A stretch of DNA of 64,000 bases from Lysinibacillus sphaericus OT4b.31 (lineage in GTDB: Bacteria > Bacillota > Bacilli > Bacillales_A > Planococcaceae), in contig NZ_KB933404.1 in assembly GCF_000392615.1 (NCBI RefSeq), positions 28,217 through 92,216 on the forward strand, in the 5' to 3' direction. The notes beneath the pieces are model-generated. The model ran no database searches, was not told where the DNA came from, and saw nothing but the letters and a program-made list of their open reading frames with translations. Made by a program: the position numbers and the translations under genes. Within the stretch, counting starts at the first letter, position 1. The number at the start of each line of letters is the position of its first letter. Below, one piece after another: positions 34,996 to 43,705 of the stretch.

Positions 34996-36810
34996 TCATA
35001 ATTCTACACTCTCTAGCAGTAATTTTTGTTGTAAGTTACTGTATATCCCTTGTTTTTGCATCAGCTGTTGATGGTTTCCCTGTTCGACAATTTCGCCCTG
35101 TTGAATGACAAGAATTTGGTCCGCATTTTCAATGGTTTTCAAACGGTGTGCGATGACAAAGCTTGTGCGCCCTTGCATTAAATGTTGAAGTCCTTTTTGA
35201 ATATCTACTTCTGTTTGTGTATCAACACTAGATGTCGCCTCATCTAAAATAAGAATATCGGCATTTTCTAAAATTGCACGTGCAATGGCCAGTAACTGAC
35301 GTTGCCCCTGACTCAAATTTGCTCCCCCTGCTTGGACAGGCGAATCGTATTGAGCTGGTAAATACTTAATAAAGTTATGGGCATTGGCAATTTTCGCCGC
35401 TTCCTCAACCTCTGCATCTGTAGCGTCCAGCTTGCCAAAACGAATATTTTCCCGAATTGTACCAGAAAATAAATACGTATCCTGTAACACGACACCCACT
35501 CTTTGACGAATTGTCGCCAATTTGTAATCCTCGATATTATGGCCATCAATTACGATTTCACCTGAATCAACATCATAAAAACGAGTGAGCAAATTAATCA
35601 TCGTCGTTTTCCCTGATCCCGTCGGACCAACAAGTGCAATTGTCTCTCCAGCCTTGGCATCGAAGCTAATGTTTTTCAAAACTGGTTTTTCCGGCATGTA
35701 GCTAAACGATACTTGCCTGAATGTTACATCGCCCGTTAACCGCTCACATTCAAGTGCATTCTTTTTGTCAGCCACTTCTGACGGTTCATCTAAAATTTCA
35801 AAAACACGTTCTGCACCTGCAATGGCTGACTGAAGTGTATTCAGTAAATTCGATAGCTGATTGAGCGGACGGAAAAATTGACGTGTGTACGTCACAAATG
35901 CTGCGATAATTCCGACTGAAACAAGTCCTTTCACCGCCAAAAATGCTCCTGTTCCTATGACGACAGCCAACCCTAAGTTATTCATAAAGTTATTGATTGG
36001 ACCAAGCAACCCTGATGTAATTTCCGCACGCTGAGCTGAATTGCGTAGTTGCTCGTTTTGTTGTTGGAATGATTCAATTGTCTGCTGCTCTTTGCCGAAA
36101 AGTGTTACAACTTCGGCTCCTGTAATCATTTCCTCGATATACCCGTTGAGATTCCCTAAATCACGCTGACGTGCCGCATAATTTTTCCCACTGCGTTTAA
36201 CAATTTGTTTCGTTGTAAAAACGATAAGCGGAATAATAATAAGGGTTACAATCGCTAGCTGCCAGCTAAGTGAGAACATGGCAATGCTAACGCCAATTAC
36301 GGTTAAAATTGATGAGACGATTTGCGTTACACTTTGTGCCAGCGCTGTGTTTAAATTATCGATATCATTGGTCACACGGCTCATTAAATCACCGAGGGCA
36401 CGTTGATCGAAAAATTTTAGTGTTAAAGATTGAAGCTTTTTAAAGAGCTCAAGACGTAATGTACGAATGGTTTTCATGGCCACATGAATCATGACATACG
36501 TTTGTAACCATGTAAAAATAGACGCTACAGTAAAAATAACTGCGAGCACAATACCAAGGCGAATCGTACCCTTAATGTCCATTTTCATAATATATTCATC
36601 TACGATATGACCGATAAGATATGGCCCAGCTAAGCTTAATATCGTTGAGGCAATGACGAAAAATATTGAGAAAAACAGCCCGATTTTTTGCTGTTTAAGA
36701 TATTGCCATACACGTAATATTGTTGTTTTTTGATTGGCTGCTTTTTCAGCTGGGCCACCTATACGTGGCCCACGTCCAAAATTCATTTGCTTTGGTTGAC
36801 TTTGAGTCAT
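34996..36810 (-). CDS. yfiC: ABC exporter half-transporter, YfiC-like
   Basis: A 604-residue type IV ABC exporter subunit: six membrane helices (about residues 45-330) fused to an ATPase domain. Walker A is GPTGSGKTT, the signature is LSQGQRQ (Gly to Gln at position three), Walker B with its catalytic Glu is LILDEATSSVD and the switch His is in VIAHRL. Length and partner match Bacillus YfiC of the YfiBC heterodimer. The ATG overlaps the stop of the upstream subunit (ATGA). It carries the intact catalytic base, so it provides the working ATP site of the pair. The substrate is unknown, probably a drug or lipid. Confidence 0.88.
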   Translation of the reverse strand: MTQSQPKQMNFGRGPRIGGPAEKAANQKTTILRVWQYLKQQKIGLFFSIFFVIASTILSLAGPYLIGHIVDEYIMKMDIKGTIRLGIVLAVIFTVASIFTWLQTYVMIHVAMKTIRTLRLELFKKLQSLTLKFFDQRALGDLMSRVTNDIDNLNTALAQSVTQIVSSILTVIGVSIAMFSLSWQLAIVTLIIIPLIVFTTKQIVKRSGKNYAARQRDLGNLNGYIEEMITGAEVVTLFGKEQQTIESFQQQNEQLRNSAQRAEITSGLLGPINNFMNNLGLAVVIGTGAFLAVKGLVSVGIIAAFVTYTRQFFRPLNQLSNLLNTLQSAIAGAERVFEILDEPSEVADKKNALECERLTGDVTFRQVSFSYMPEKPVLKNISFDAKAGETIALVGPTGSGKTTMINLLTRFYDVDSGEIVIDGHNIEDYKLATIRQRVGVVLQDTYLFSGTIRENIRFGKLDATDAEVEEAAKIANAHNFIKYLPAQYDSPVQAGGANLSQGQRQLLAIARAILENADILILDEATSSVDTQTEVDIQKGLQHLMQGRTSFVIAHRLKTIENADQILVIQQGEIVEQGNHQQLMQKQGIYSNLQQKLLLESVEL

Positions 36811-38540
36811 TGGTGTTCACCAGCCTTTTGTTGCGAAGCGTAAATCGCTTGATAGGGTTCGTTTTCCTGTAACAATTGCTGATGTGTGCCTTGACCGACA
36901 ATTTCGCCATCCTCCAACACTAAAATTACATCCGCTTGTTGAATGGAGGCAATCTTAGACGCCACTATAAATGTTGTTGTGTCTCGAAAATTGTCGTTAA
37001 TCGCCTGTTGTACATGTTTTTCAGAGGCACTATCGAGGGCAGATGTTGTATCATCTAGTACTAAAATGGACGGCTGTCGCACGAACGCACGCGTCAACGC
37101 TAGTCGTTGTTTTTGCCCGCCGGATAGGTTCGTCGCTCCTTGGGAAAGTTCGTGTCCCATACCTTTTTCAAGTTTGTCCACAAACTCGGACGCACAAGCA
37201 GCATGGAGTGCGAACTGCAACTCATCTGGAGTCGCTTCCTCTTTGCCTAGACGTATATTTTTTTCAATTGCCCCTGAAAAGAGCAATGCTTTTTGTGAGG
37301 TAAAACCAATCTGTTCACGTAAAGTTGACAAAGCATAATTTTTTAACGGATGACCATCTACTAGTATTTGCCCACTTGTCGGGTCAAAAAGACGCGGTAG
37401 TAACTTCACTAATGTTGATTTACCACTACCCGTTTTACCGATAATGCCAACTGTTTGCCCAGCCTTCACAGAAAACGTGATGTGTTTCAGTACATCCTCT
37501 GCTGTCTCATAATAACGGTAGCTAACATTTTTGAAATCGATAGTCCCTTGAAAGTGTATATTGCGTGCATCTTCTGCTTCCTTCACAGCTACATCCATGT
37601 TCAGTACTTCCACAATGCGCTCGCCAGATGGAAGTGCCCGTGCAATTTGCATAAGCACCATACTAGATGACATAAGTCCATTTAAAATGATTGTCAAATA
37701 GTTGATAAATGCAAGGATGACTCCTACTTGCAACGTGCCTGCTTCGACTTTTATAGCCCCAAGCCATAGTGCCGCTATAATTCCCAGGTTGACAATGAAC
37801 ATCGTAAACGGCACAAGTACACCAACAATTTGCTCTGCTGTAATAAAGCGCTTTGTAAGCGTATCATTCAGCACGCCGAACTGCTCAACTTGCTGTTGCT
37901 CACGACGAAAAGCCTTGACCACACGAATTCCCGCTAAATTCTCTTGAAGCTTTGTGTTAACGCCATCAATGGCCTCTTGCACTTTGCGATATAACACGCC
38001 TGAATATCTTGTGAAAAAATACATGGCAACGATTAAAATTGGCACAATGACAAGTAAAATTGAAAAAAGCTCGCGAGCTGTCACAAAAACAATCACAACC
38101 GCACCAATAAACAATAGTGGTCCGCGCACAAAAATACGTAACGTCATCATAAATGCACGCTGCACGCTTTCCACATCACTCGTTAAAATTGTAATCAGTT
38201 TACCAGTCGTGAACTCATCCCGTTCTTTAGCTGAATAGGTAATCATCGTTTCATACAGCTTTTCTCGTACATCCGATGCAAAGTTGATCGCCGCCTTTGA
38301 GCTATAGTAGGAACAACCTATCCCCCCTACAAGCCCTAATATTGCACTTAAAATCATCCATACGAACATCTTTAGCACATACGGATTGTCGCCATTGGCA
38401 ATACCAGTATCAATCATATGTTGCATGATCGTCGGCTGAATTAAATCCATTGTCACCTCAAGCACCATTAATAGCGGTGCAATCAGCGTAAAAAATTTAT
38501 AGGGCGCCAAAAACTGCCCTAATTGTTTAACTACTTGCAT
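36807..38540 (-). CDS. yfiB: ABC exporter half-transporter, YfiB-like
   Basis: A 577-residue exporter subunit with six membrane helices and an ATPase domain. Walker A (GKTGSGKST) and signature (LSGGQKQR) are intact, but Walker B ends LVLDDTTSALD, with Asp in place of the catalytic Glu, and the switch His is replaced (VASKIASI where VxHR is expected). This is the degenerate-site pattern of heterodimeric exporters such as BmrCD and TM287/288. The start at 38540 follows CGGAG by eight bases; the open frame extends nine codons further. Confidence 0.87.
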   Translation of the reverse strand: MQVVKQLGQFLAPYKFFTLIAPLLMVLEVTMDLIQPTIMQHMIDTGIANGDNPYVLKMFVWMILSAILGLVGGIGCSYYSSKAAINFASDVREKLYETMITYSAKERDEFTTGKLITILTSDVESVQRAFMMTLRIFVRGPLLFIGAVVIVFVTARELFSILLVIVPILIVAMYFFTRYSGVLYRKVQEAIDGVNTKLQENLAGIRVVKAFRREQQQVEQFGVLNDTLTKRFITAEQIVGVLVPFTMFIVNLGIIAALWLGAIKVEAGTLQVGVILAFINYLTIILNGLMSSSMVLMQIARALPSGERIVEVLNMDVAVKEAEDARNIHFQGTIDFKNVSYRYYETAEDVLKHITFSVKAGQTVGIIGKTGSGKSTLVKLLPRLFDPTSGQILVDGHPLKNYALSTLREQIGFTSQKALLFSGAIEKNIRLGKEEATPDELQFALHAACASEFVDKLEKGMGHELSQGATNLSGGQKQRLALTRAFVRQPSILVLDDTTSALDSASEKHVQQAINDNFRDTTTFIVASKIASIQQADVILVLEDGEIVGQGTHQQLLQENEPYQAIYASQQKAGEHQ

Positions 38541-38672
38541 TCTTTCGGCTCCGTTCCTTATATCCATTCGTTGTTAATTATAACTGAAAATCATTCCCAA
38601 TTGCGAAAGTTTTTTCGTGACACTATAAGCATTCCTAATAAATTTTTGAGGCAGAGCGCGGTAAGTTATTTG

Positions 38673-38735
38673 CTTGTGCGATGCTGAGCTGAGTAGTTCT
38701 TGGGTTAACCCGAGCGCTTCCACAGCTGACCCGAG
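38673..38735 (-). repeat. intergenic tandem repeat, 21-bp period
   Basis: Three 21-bp units (38715-38735, 38694-38714, 38673-38693) that on the minus strand begin CTCGGGT, CTCGGGT and CTCAGCT. They are the same family as the intragenic tract at 20158-20304 but inverted and outside any gene. Confidence 0.7.
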
Positions 38736-38764
38736 CTTTTCTTTCCTCTCCCTGCACTGAAGTC

Positions 38765-38798
38765 ATGAAAAAACCACGCGAGCTTTCGCCCACGTGGT
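38765..38798 (-). terminator. terminator of nrdAB
   Basis: An 11-bp stem (ACCACGCGAGC at 38773-38783 with 38788-38798, G-U allowed) closed by a GAAA tetraloop on the minus strand and followed by six U. Confidence 0.85.
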
Positions 38799-38804
38799 GC
38801 TTTG

Positions 38805-39845
38805 TTACAAATCATCGAAGCCGTTATCTTCTACATTTACCTTCACATATTGGCGTGAACGTTGTTCAAAGAAATCTGTTTTACCTAAGTCAACATCCTC
38901 GTAAGCCTTTATCCATTTCAATGGATTTTTGCGATAACCTTCGAATGGGCGATCCACGCCTAGCTGATTGCAGCGTACATTGGCATAGAAATGTACGTAG
39001 TCATGGACATCTTCAACATCAAGACCCTCGATTTTATCACCAATTACATCATTCGCCCAGTCGATTTCAAGTTGCACCGCCTCGCGGAAGATATCTTGCA
39101 CACGTGCTGCTCTTTCTGGCGTATCGTATTCAGGATATTCCTCTAATAATTCTTGATAGATTTTCACGAAAAGATCGACGTGGAGCTGCTCATCGCGATT
39201 AATATAATTAATCATCGTTGATGAAGCGACCATTTTTTGATTGCGTGCTAAATGATAGAAGAATGCAAAGCCTGAATAGAAAAAGAGGCCTTCTAAAATC
39301 ACATCATAGACAATCGCTTCTAGCATATTTTCAACGGTTGGTTCTTCAGAGAAGGCTTGATAACCTTTGATGACAAAATCATTTCGGCGCTCTAGTACTG
39401 GCTCTGTGCGCCAAAAGTCAAATGTACGGTCCTGTTCATCTTTATTCACAATACTTGAAAGAACATAAGAATAGGAATGATTATGAATAACTTCTTGCTG
39501 CGCTAAAATAATCATAAGGGCATTGAGACTAGAGTCTGTTAGATAATCTGCTACTTTACCAGCAAAATCCGTTTGGACGCTGTCTAATAGAGCAAGTAAA
39601 CCGATAATTTTCAGGAATGATTCCTGCTCATCCGCTGACAACCCAGGAAATTGTTTGACATCATTGCTCATATTAATTTCGAATGGTGTCCAAAAGTTAC
39701 CTAGCATTTTTTTATATTTTGGGTACGCCCAATTAAAGCGCACATCATCCCAGTTTAAAATGTTAGAAGAACGCCCGTTAACAATCGCTGTCGAACGGTT
39801 GGGTGCTTCTTTATCCATAATTTGTCGTTTCGTAATTGTCGTCAT
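38805..39845 (-). CDS. nrdB: class Ia ribonucleotide reductase, beta subunit
   Basis: A 346-residue ferritin-like radical-generating subunit. Metal ligands and the radical tyrosine are in place: Asp near 88 (LLALLDSVQ), Glu118 and His121 with Tyr125 (AQQEVIHNHSYSYV), Glu in VILEGLFFY, and Glu/His in RDEQLHVDLF. The E-x-x-H-x-x-x-Y spacing is that of E. coli NrdB. It supplies the thiyl-generating radical to NrdA for deoxyribonucleotide synthesis. No N-terminal ATP-cone is present. AGGAGG precedes the ATG, 12 bases after nrdA. The usual Bacillus enzyme is class Ib (NrdEF), so a class Ia pair is notable. Confidence 0.9.
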   Translation of the reverse strand: MTTITKRQIMDKEAPNRSTAIVNGRSSNILNWDDVRFNWAYPKYKKMLGNFWTPFEINMSNDVKQFPGLSADEQESFLKIIGLLALLDSVQTDFAGKVADYLTDSSLNALMIILAQQEVIHNHSYSYVLSSIVNKDEQDRTFDFWRTEPVLERRNDFVIKGYQAFSEEPTVENMLEAIVYDVILEGLFFYSGFAFFYHLARNQKMVASSTMINYINRDEQLHVDLFVKIYQELLEEYPEYDTPERAARVQDIFREAVQLEIDWANDVIGDKIEGLDVEDVHDYVHFYANVRCNQLGVDRPFEGYRKNPLKWIKAYEDVDLGKTDFFEQRSRQYVKVNVEDNGFDDL

Positions 39846-39857
39846 TTGTTATTCCTC

Positions 39858-42071
39858 CTAGCTTGCACAAGACTCACATTCTAGCAACTCTACTGATGTC
39901 GAGCGCACATAATAGGTTGTTTTCACACCACTTGCCCAAGCATTTAAATGCAATGCAAGTAGATCCTTCGCTTTAATTGTATTTTGAACATATAAATTAA
40001 GTGAAATCCCTTGGTCAATATGACGCGCACGCGCTGCATTTTGCTTAATGGTCCAATTTTGGTCAATAAAATAGGCAGATTTGTAATACCAAGTCGTCAC
40101 TGGCGATAAATCAGGTACTGTTACCGGGATTTTGTAGTCCTTTTTCTCCTCAGAGTAACTCTTTTGGAAAATAGGATCAATCGTTGCGGTACTACCAGCT
40201 AAAATAGATGTCGATGAATTTGGTGCAACCGCCATCACATAGCCATTACGCATACCCGTTGTTGCAACATCTGCACGTAACGCATGCCACTTGTCACTGC
40301 TATAGCCACGTTTCTCAAAGTACGCTCCCGTTTGCCAGTCCGATCCTTCAAACAATGGATAGGCTCCTTTTTCACGTGCCAAGTCGTTTGATGCGCGAAT
40401 CGTTAAATAGGCAATTTCCTCATAAAGCTTGTCCGCATAATCTACTGCCTCATCTGATTCCCATTGAATTTCCTTTAAAGCAAGTAAATGATGCCAGCCA
40501 AATGTACCGAGCCCAATGCCACGGTAACGTGCATTCGTACGCTCTGCCTGTTTAACTGGAATTGTATTTAAAGCGATTACATTATCGAGCATACGTACTT
40601 GAATTGGAATCAAGCGTTCTAACACATTAGCTGGTACAGCTTTCCCTAAATTCACCGAAGATAAATTACATACCACGAAATCTCCTGGCTTACGGCGAGT
40701 GACGATGACATCATCCTCTAAAGTAATCGACTCAAATTCAGTGGCCGACATATTTTGGAAAATTTCTGTACACAGATTTGAACTATAAATCATACCCTCA
40801 TGCTTATTTGGATTCATACGATTTACTTCATCGCGGTAAAACATGAAAGGCACACCTGTTTCCAGCTGAGAACGCATAATGCGCTTCATGATATCAATTG
40901 CCTGTACAACTTCTCGACTTAGTAGCGGATTGGCCATACATGCCGCATATTTCTCTCGGAACGAGCCTTCGCCTTTCTTCTCATCATAGAAATCTTCTAA
41001 AGAGAAGCCCATTACTTCACGTACTTCATGTGGATCAAATAAATGCCAATCCTCTCGTGCCTCCACTGCCTCCATAAATAAATCAGGTAAGCAAAGCCCT
41101 GTGAAAATATCATGGGCACGCAGTCGCTCATCTCCGTTATTCAAGCGCAAATCTAAAAACGTAAAGACATCCTTATGCCAAATATCTAAATACACCGCAA
41201 TGGCGCCTTGTCGTTGTCCTAACTGATCTACTGACACAGCTGTATTATTGAGCTGTTTAATCCATGGCAACACGCCACTTGAAGCCCCTTTAAATCCTTT
41301 AATGGATGAGCCACGACTACGGATTTTGCCCATATAAACACCAATACCACCACCATATTTCGATAATGTTGCGACATCTGTATTCGTATCATAAATACTT
41401 TGCAAGCTATCATCTACCGTATCGATAAAGCAGCTAGAAAGTTGTCCATGTGTTTTCCCCGCATTAGATAAAGTCGGTGTGGCAACCGTCATATATAAAT
41501 TACTCATTGCCCAGTAGGATTCACGTACCTTTTCTAAGCGATTTTCAGTTTCATCTTGCATAAGCGTCATCGCAATGACCATCCATCGCTCCTGTGGTAA
41601 CTCCACTGGCGTCTTCGTATAATCACGTACCACATAACGATCCATTAATGTTTTTAACCCAATGTACGTAAACAGCTCATCTCGGCTTTGTTCTAAATAG
41701 GACGCTAGTTCAATTAGCTCTTGCTCACTATACTTTGTTGTTAAACATTGATGATAGAGTCCAGCCTCCGTATATCTTGCAAGTTGTGCTGGAAATACCT
41801 TGTAAACATCTTTCACAGCAACTCCGCGACGCATGGCGAATTGATCGTATAACTTCTCTAAATAAATTTGCGCAGCAACAAATGTCCAGAAGGGCTCTTC
41901 TTCGTCAATCAGACTTAGCGTTTGTAAAATCATCGCATCCGCCCATGCTTCAAACGTGGCATTTTCGTTTTTTCGTAGCCATCGATCCGATAACCTTACA
42001 AAACTATCTAGTTCATCCTCCGTGTAACTTTTTTGTAACTTAGCAATTTGCTGTTCGATTTGAATTGTCAT
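39858..42071 (-). CDS. nrdA: class Ia ribonucleotide reductase, alpha subunit
   Basis: A 737-residue catalytic subunit. The redox pair cysteines are in QLSSCFIDTVDD and FVVCNLSSVNLGK; the radical Cys with its Asn and Glu are in SNLCTEIFQN; the C-terminal shuttle pair is CESC at the extreme end. It begins directly with the N-terminal barrel domain and has no ATP-cone, the usual dATP-sensing module of class Ia enzymes. The ATG is preceded at once by ATG-TAA (42072-42077), and AAAGGGAG is better spaced for that first ATG. Expression is likely governed by NrdR and by a cobalamin riboswitch in the leader. Confidence 0.92.
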   Translation of the reverse strand: MTIQIEQQIAKLQKSYTEDELDSFVRLSDRWLRKNENATFEAWADAMILQTLSLIDEEEPFWTFVAAQIYLEKLYDQFAMRRGVAVKDVYKVFPAQLARYTEAGLYHQCLTTKYSEQELIELASYLEQSRDELFTYIGLKTLMDRYVVRDYTKTPVELPQERWMVIAMTLMQDETENRLEKVRESYWAMSNLYMTVATPTLSNAGKTHGQLSSCFIDTVDDSLQSIYDTNTDVATLSKYGGGIGVYMGKIRSRGSSIKGFKGASSGVLPWIKQLNNTAVSVDQLGQRQGAIAVYLDIWHKDVFTFLDLRLNNGDERLRAHDIFTGLCLPDLFMEAVEAREDWHLFDPHEVREVMGFSLEDFYDEKKGEGSFREKYAACMANPLLSREVVQAIDIMKRIMRSQLETGVPFMFYRDEVNRMNPNKHEGMIYSSNLCTEIFQNMSATEFESITLEDDVIVTRRKPGDFVVCNLSSVNLGKAVPANVLERLIPIQVRMLDNVIALNTIPVKQAERTNARYRGIGLGTFGWHHLLALKEIQWESDEAVDYADKLYEEIAYLTIRASNDLAREKGAYPLFEGSDWQTGAYFEKRGYSSDKWHALRADVATTGMRNGYVMAVAPNSSTSILAGSTATIDPIFQKSYSEEKKDYKIPVTVPDLSPVTTWYYKSAYFIDQNWTIKQNAARARHIDQGISLNLYVQNTIKAKDLLALHLNAWASGVKTTYYVRSTSVELLECESCAS

Positions 42072-42104
42072 TTACATATTCTCTCCCTTTCTACCCTCAG
42101 ACAA

Positions 42105-42147
42105 CACAAAAAGCGATCACACAACATGTATCTGTTGCGGGATCGCT
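42105..42147 (-). terminator. riboswitch-controlled terminator before nrdA
   Basis: AGCGATC (42112-42118) pairs with GATCGCT (42141-42147), and seven further inner pairs continue the stem around a six-base loop after one mismatch. UUUUUGUG follows on the minus strand. It stands 34 bases before the nrdA start and after the cobalamin riboswitch, where an expression platform is expected. Confidence 0.8.
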
Positions 42148-42234
42148 GTAAATCGGAAATGGAAATGAAGGACATGTACACATCAAAGTGGACAAATCTC
42201 TCGCCTCCACTTCTCAATCCCCGAAGAATGTGTT

Positions 42235-42412
42235 GCTGTCTTGAACAAATCGGCAGGTCTCCTGGCTCGTGCTTCCTCCAAACAATGGCCTTCCCGTTTT
42301 TCACAGTGGCATTTTAATCGTTTGTCAGCACTTACAGTTGCGGGGACAGCTTCGGCTTAAGATTGCTCTTGTTCCGAATTCCCTTTTAAACCAAAATGGT
42401 ACCGCTCGTCCA
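42235..42412 (-). promoter_or_regulatory. cobalamin riboswitch controlling nrdAB
   Basis: The minus strand carries the conserved cobalamin-aptamer elements in order: GGGAATTCGG near 42380, CCCGCAACTGTAA near 42330-42345, GCCACTG (42304-42310) followed by AAAACGGGAAGG, and the B12 box GCCAGGAGACCTGCC (42252-42266). Downstream is an intrinsic terminator and then nrdA. Binding of adenosylcobalamin should favour termination, so the B12-independent reductase is off when B12 is available. A B12-dependent class II reductase (nrdJ) elsewhere in the genome is implied. Confidence 0.93.
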
Positions 42413-42413
42413 A

Positions 42414-42473
42414 ATACTATATATTGTGTTTTAACTCCTAAACAAATCTAACATATTGTGTTTCTTGTTGCAA
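42414..42473 (-). promoter_or_regulatory. nrdAB promoter with tandem NrdR boxes
   Basis: Minus strand: -35 TTGCAA (42468-42473), 17-base spacer, -10 TAGATT (42445-42450). NrdR box 1 (42446-42461, ACACAATATGTTAGAT) covers the -10; box 2 (42414-42429, ACACAATATATAGTAT) lies over and after the start point. Box 2 matches the NrdR consensus at 15 of 16 positions, box 1 at about 12. The boxes are 32 bp apart, three helical turns, the known arrangement for NrdR. Confidence 0.8.
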
Positions 42474-42527
42474 TAGGCGTTTTGAACTTTGCCTATTATA
42501 AATCTAAATTATTGCTGGAAGCAAGCC

Positions 42528-43214
42528 CTATAACCATGCAGTTCTACGTAGTTTCTCAAAATTTCTTGTGAAAATTTTTTGTGCGAGATGCTCTTTTTCG
42601 GGATGTACACCTAGTAAAATGACGGCACATGGTCCTGCTGTTTTCTCAACATCCAAAGAACTTGTTACACGCTGATCAACAAATAGTCGGGTGAATTCTA
42701 CTTGCAGACCTTTTGACCCTACCGGCCAAACCTGCTGCACAATGTCATCGCGCCAAGCATTAAAAATAGGCCGAAGTTGCGCTACATCGTCAGGCTGAGC
42801 AAGCACTTCATTTCCAACAAGCGGAAGGCCGTATGTGTACCAAATAAGCTTGTCATGCTCAAACTTCGTACGACTTTGCTGTACACCAAGCATTGTTAAG
42901 GATAAAGCTGATTGTAAAGTTGGCATATTGGATTCTGAGCTACCCCCAATTTGTGGGCAAGCAAGACCAATTTCGTCAAACACTTGCTCAATTCCCGTGA
43001 CATAGCGAGACCAAGCAGCATCCCCCGAAAAATTAGCAAGTATAATATGCACAGGTAGCGCATTCGCCGCAAGCTGTTCTAAAAAAGTGACACGTGCTGT
43101 AAAGTATGCCGTTAGATTATCTGATGCTGACACAACATCTTGTGGTTTCTCACCAATTGCCGCGGCATTATCAGTTGTGACAATCAGCTCCCCAATTTTC
43201 ACTGCATTTCTCAC
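42528..43214 (-). CDS. cblS: probable alpha-ribazole kinase CblS
   Basis: A 228-residue soluble protein resembling AIR-synthase/ThiL-type kinases (opening KIGELIVTTDNAAAIGEKP, with a TTDN metal/ATP motif, then LPVHIILANFSGDAAW). In Firmicutes, CblS phosphorylates alpha-ribazole imported by CblT, letting cells build the lower ligand of cobalamin without CobT. The GTG start overlaps the cblT-like stop (GTGA). The assignment rests on neighbourhood and on recollection of the pair, not on a search. It is the last gene of the salvage operon. Confidence 0.6.
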   Translation of the reverse strand: MRNAVKIGELIVTTDNAAAIGEKPQDVVSASDNLTAYFTARVTFLEQLAANALPVHIILANFSGDAAWSRYVTGIEQVFDEIGLACPQIGGSSESNMPTLQSALSLTMLGVQQSRTKFEHDKLIWYTYGLPLVGNEVLAQPDDVAQLRPIFNAWRDDIVQQVWPVGSKGLQVEFTRLFVDQRVTSSLDVEKTAGPCAVILLGVHPEKEHLAQKIFTRNFEKLRRTAWL

Positions 43215-43705
43215 TGAGCTCGCCCTTCTTTACGTATGAACACTTTTGAAAGTATCGGCATTACCACAGCGACGATTACTAAGTTAATAACTGTTGCCAT
43301 GAAAATACTTGCTAATGCGCTCCAGTAAAACGCTGGGCTAATAATGAAGTAAAATGGTATTGGTGAGACGATACCATTTAATAAAAGTGCTACTGGCCAT
43401 TTCCAAAAATGGAGGCCCTTTTTATGCATAACGCCGAACACCCATACTACAATAAACATTTCGACTGCTATAATAATATGCAGAGGGCCGAGCGGAAAGC
43501 CAGACGTTAAAGCTGTAATAAAATGCCCTACTAAACCCGCTACACCTGCTAGGACAGGCGATAGAAACACAACACTTAAAAATGCAGGTGCTGCGTCCAG
43601 TGCCGCCGTTGATACAAACGACGGGATTTTAATGACTGCCCCAACTGCACAGATAGCCGCAACCATCGCAGTTAACGACAGGCTCATTAATTTTTGTCGA
43701 TCCAT
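43211..43705 (-). CDS. cblT: ECF-type S component, probable CblT
   Basis: A 164-residue membrane protein with five to six helices and the size and loop pattern of ECF-transporter substrate-binding (S) components (FVSTAALDAAPAFLSVVF; GHFITALTSGFPLGPLH). Placed between a CobU-like gene and the cblS-like gene, it fits CblT, the alpha-ribazole transporter. The shared energising module (EcfA/A'/T) is not encoded here. GAGGAAATGG precedes the ATG. Transport of another cobamide precursor is possible. Confidence 0.65.
   Translation of the reverse strand: MDRQKLMSLSLTAMVAAICAVGAVIKIPSFVSTAALDAAPAFLSVVFLSPVLAGVAGLVGHFITALTSGFPLGPLHIIIAVEMFIVVWVFGVMHKKGLHFWKWPVALLLNGIVSPIPFYFIISPAFYWSALASIFMATVINLVIVAVVMPILSKVFIRKEGRAQ

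Noticed and set aside
36943..37338. A 131-codon plus-strand frame opposite the exporter ATPase domain
   Set aside because: Cys- and Ser-rich shadow of the Walker/signature region; no start signal.
38765..39202. A 145-codon plus-strand frame opposite nrdB
   Set aside because: It lies antisense to a gene whose catalytic residues are all in place, and its composition is that of a reverse-strand shadow; no ribosome binding site.
40208..40555. A 115-codon plus-strand frame opposite nrdA
   Set aside because: Antisense shadow of a conserved gene, with a His/Ser/Pro-rich product typical of such shadows.
42235..42412. The riboswitch as regulator of the cobalamin operon
   Set aside because: It is on the same strand but lies after the last salvage gene, so only nrdAB is downstream of it.
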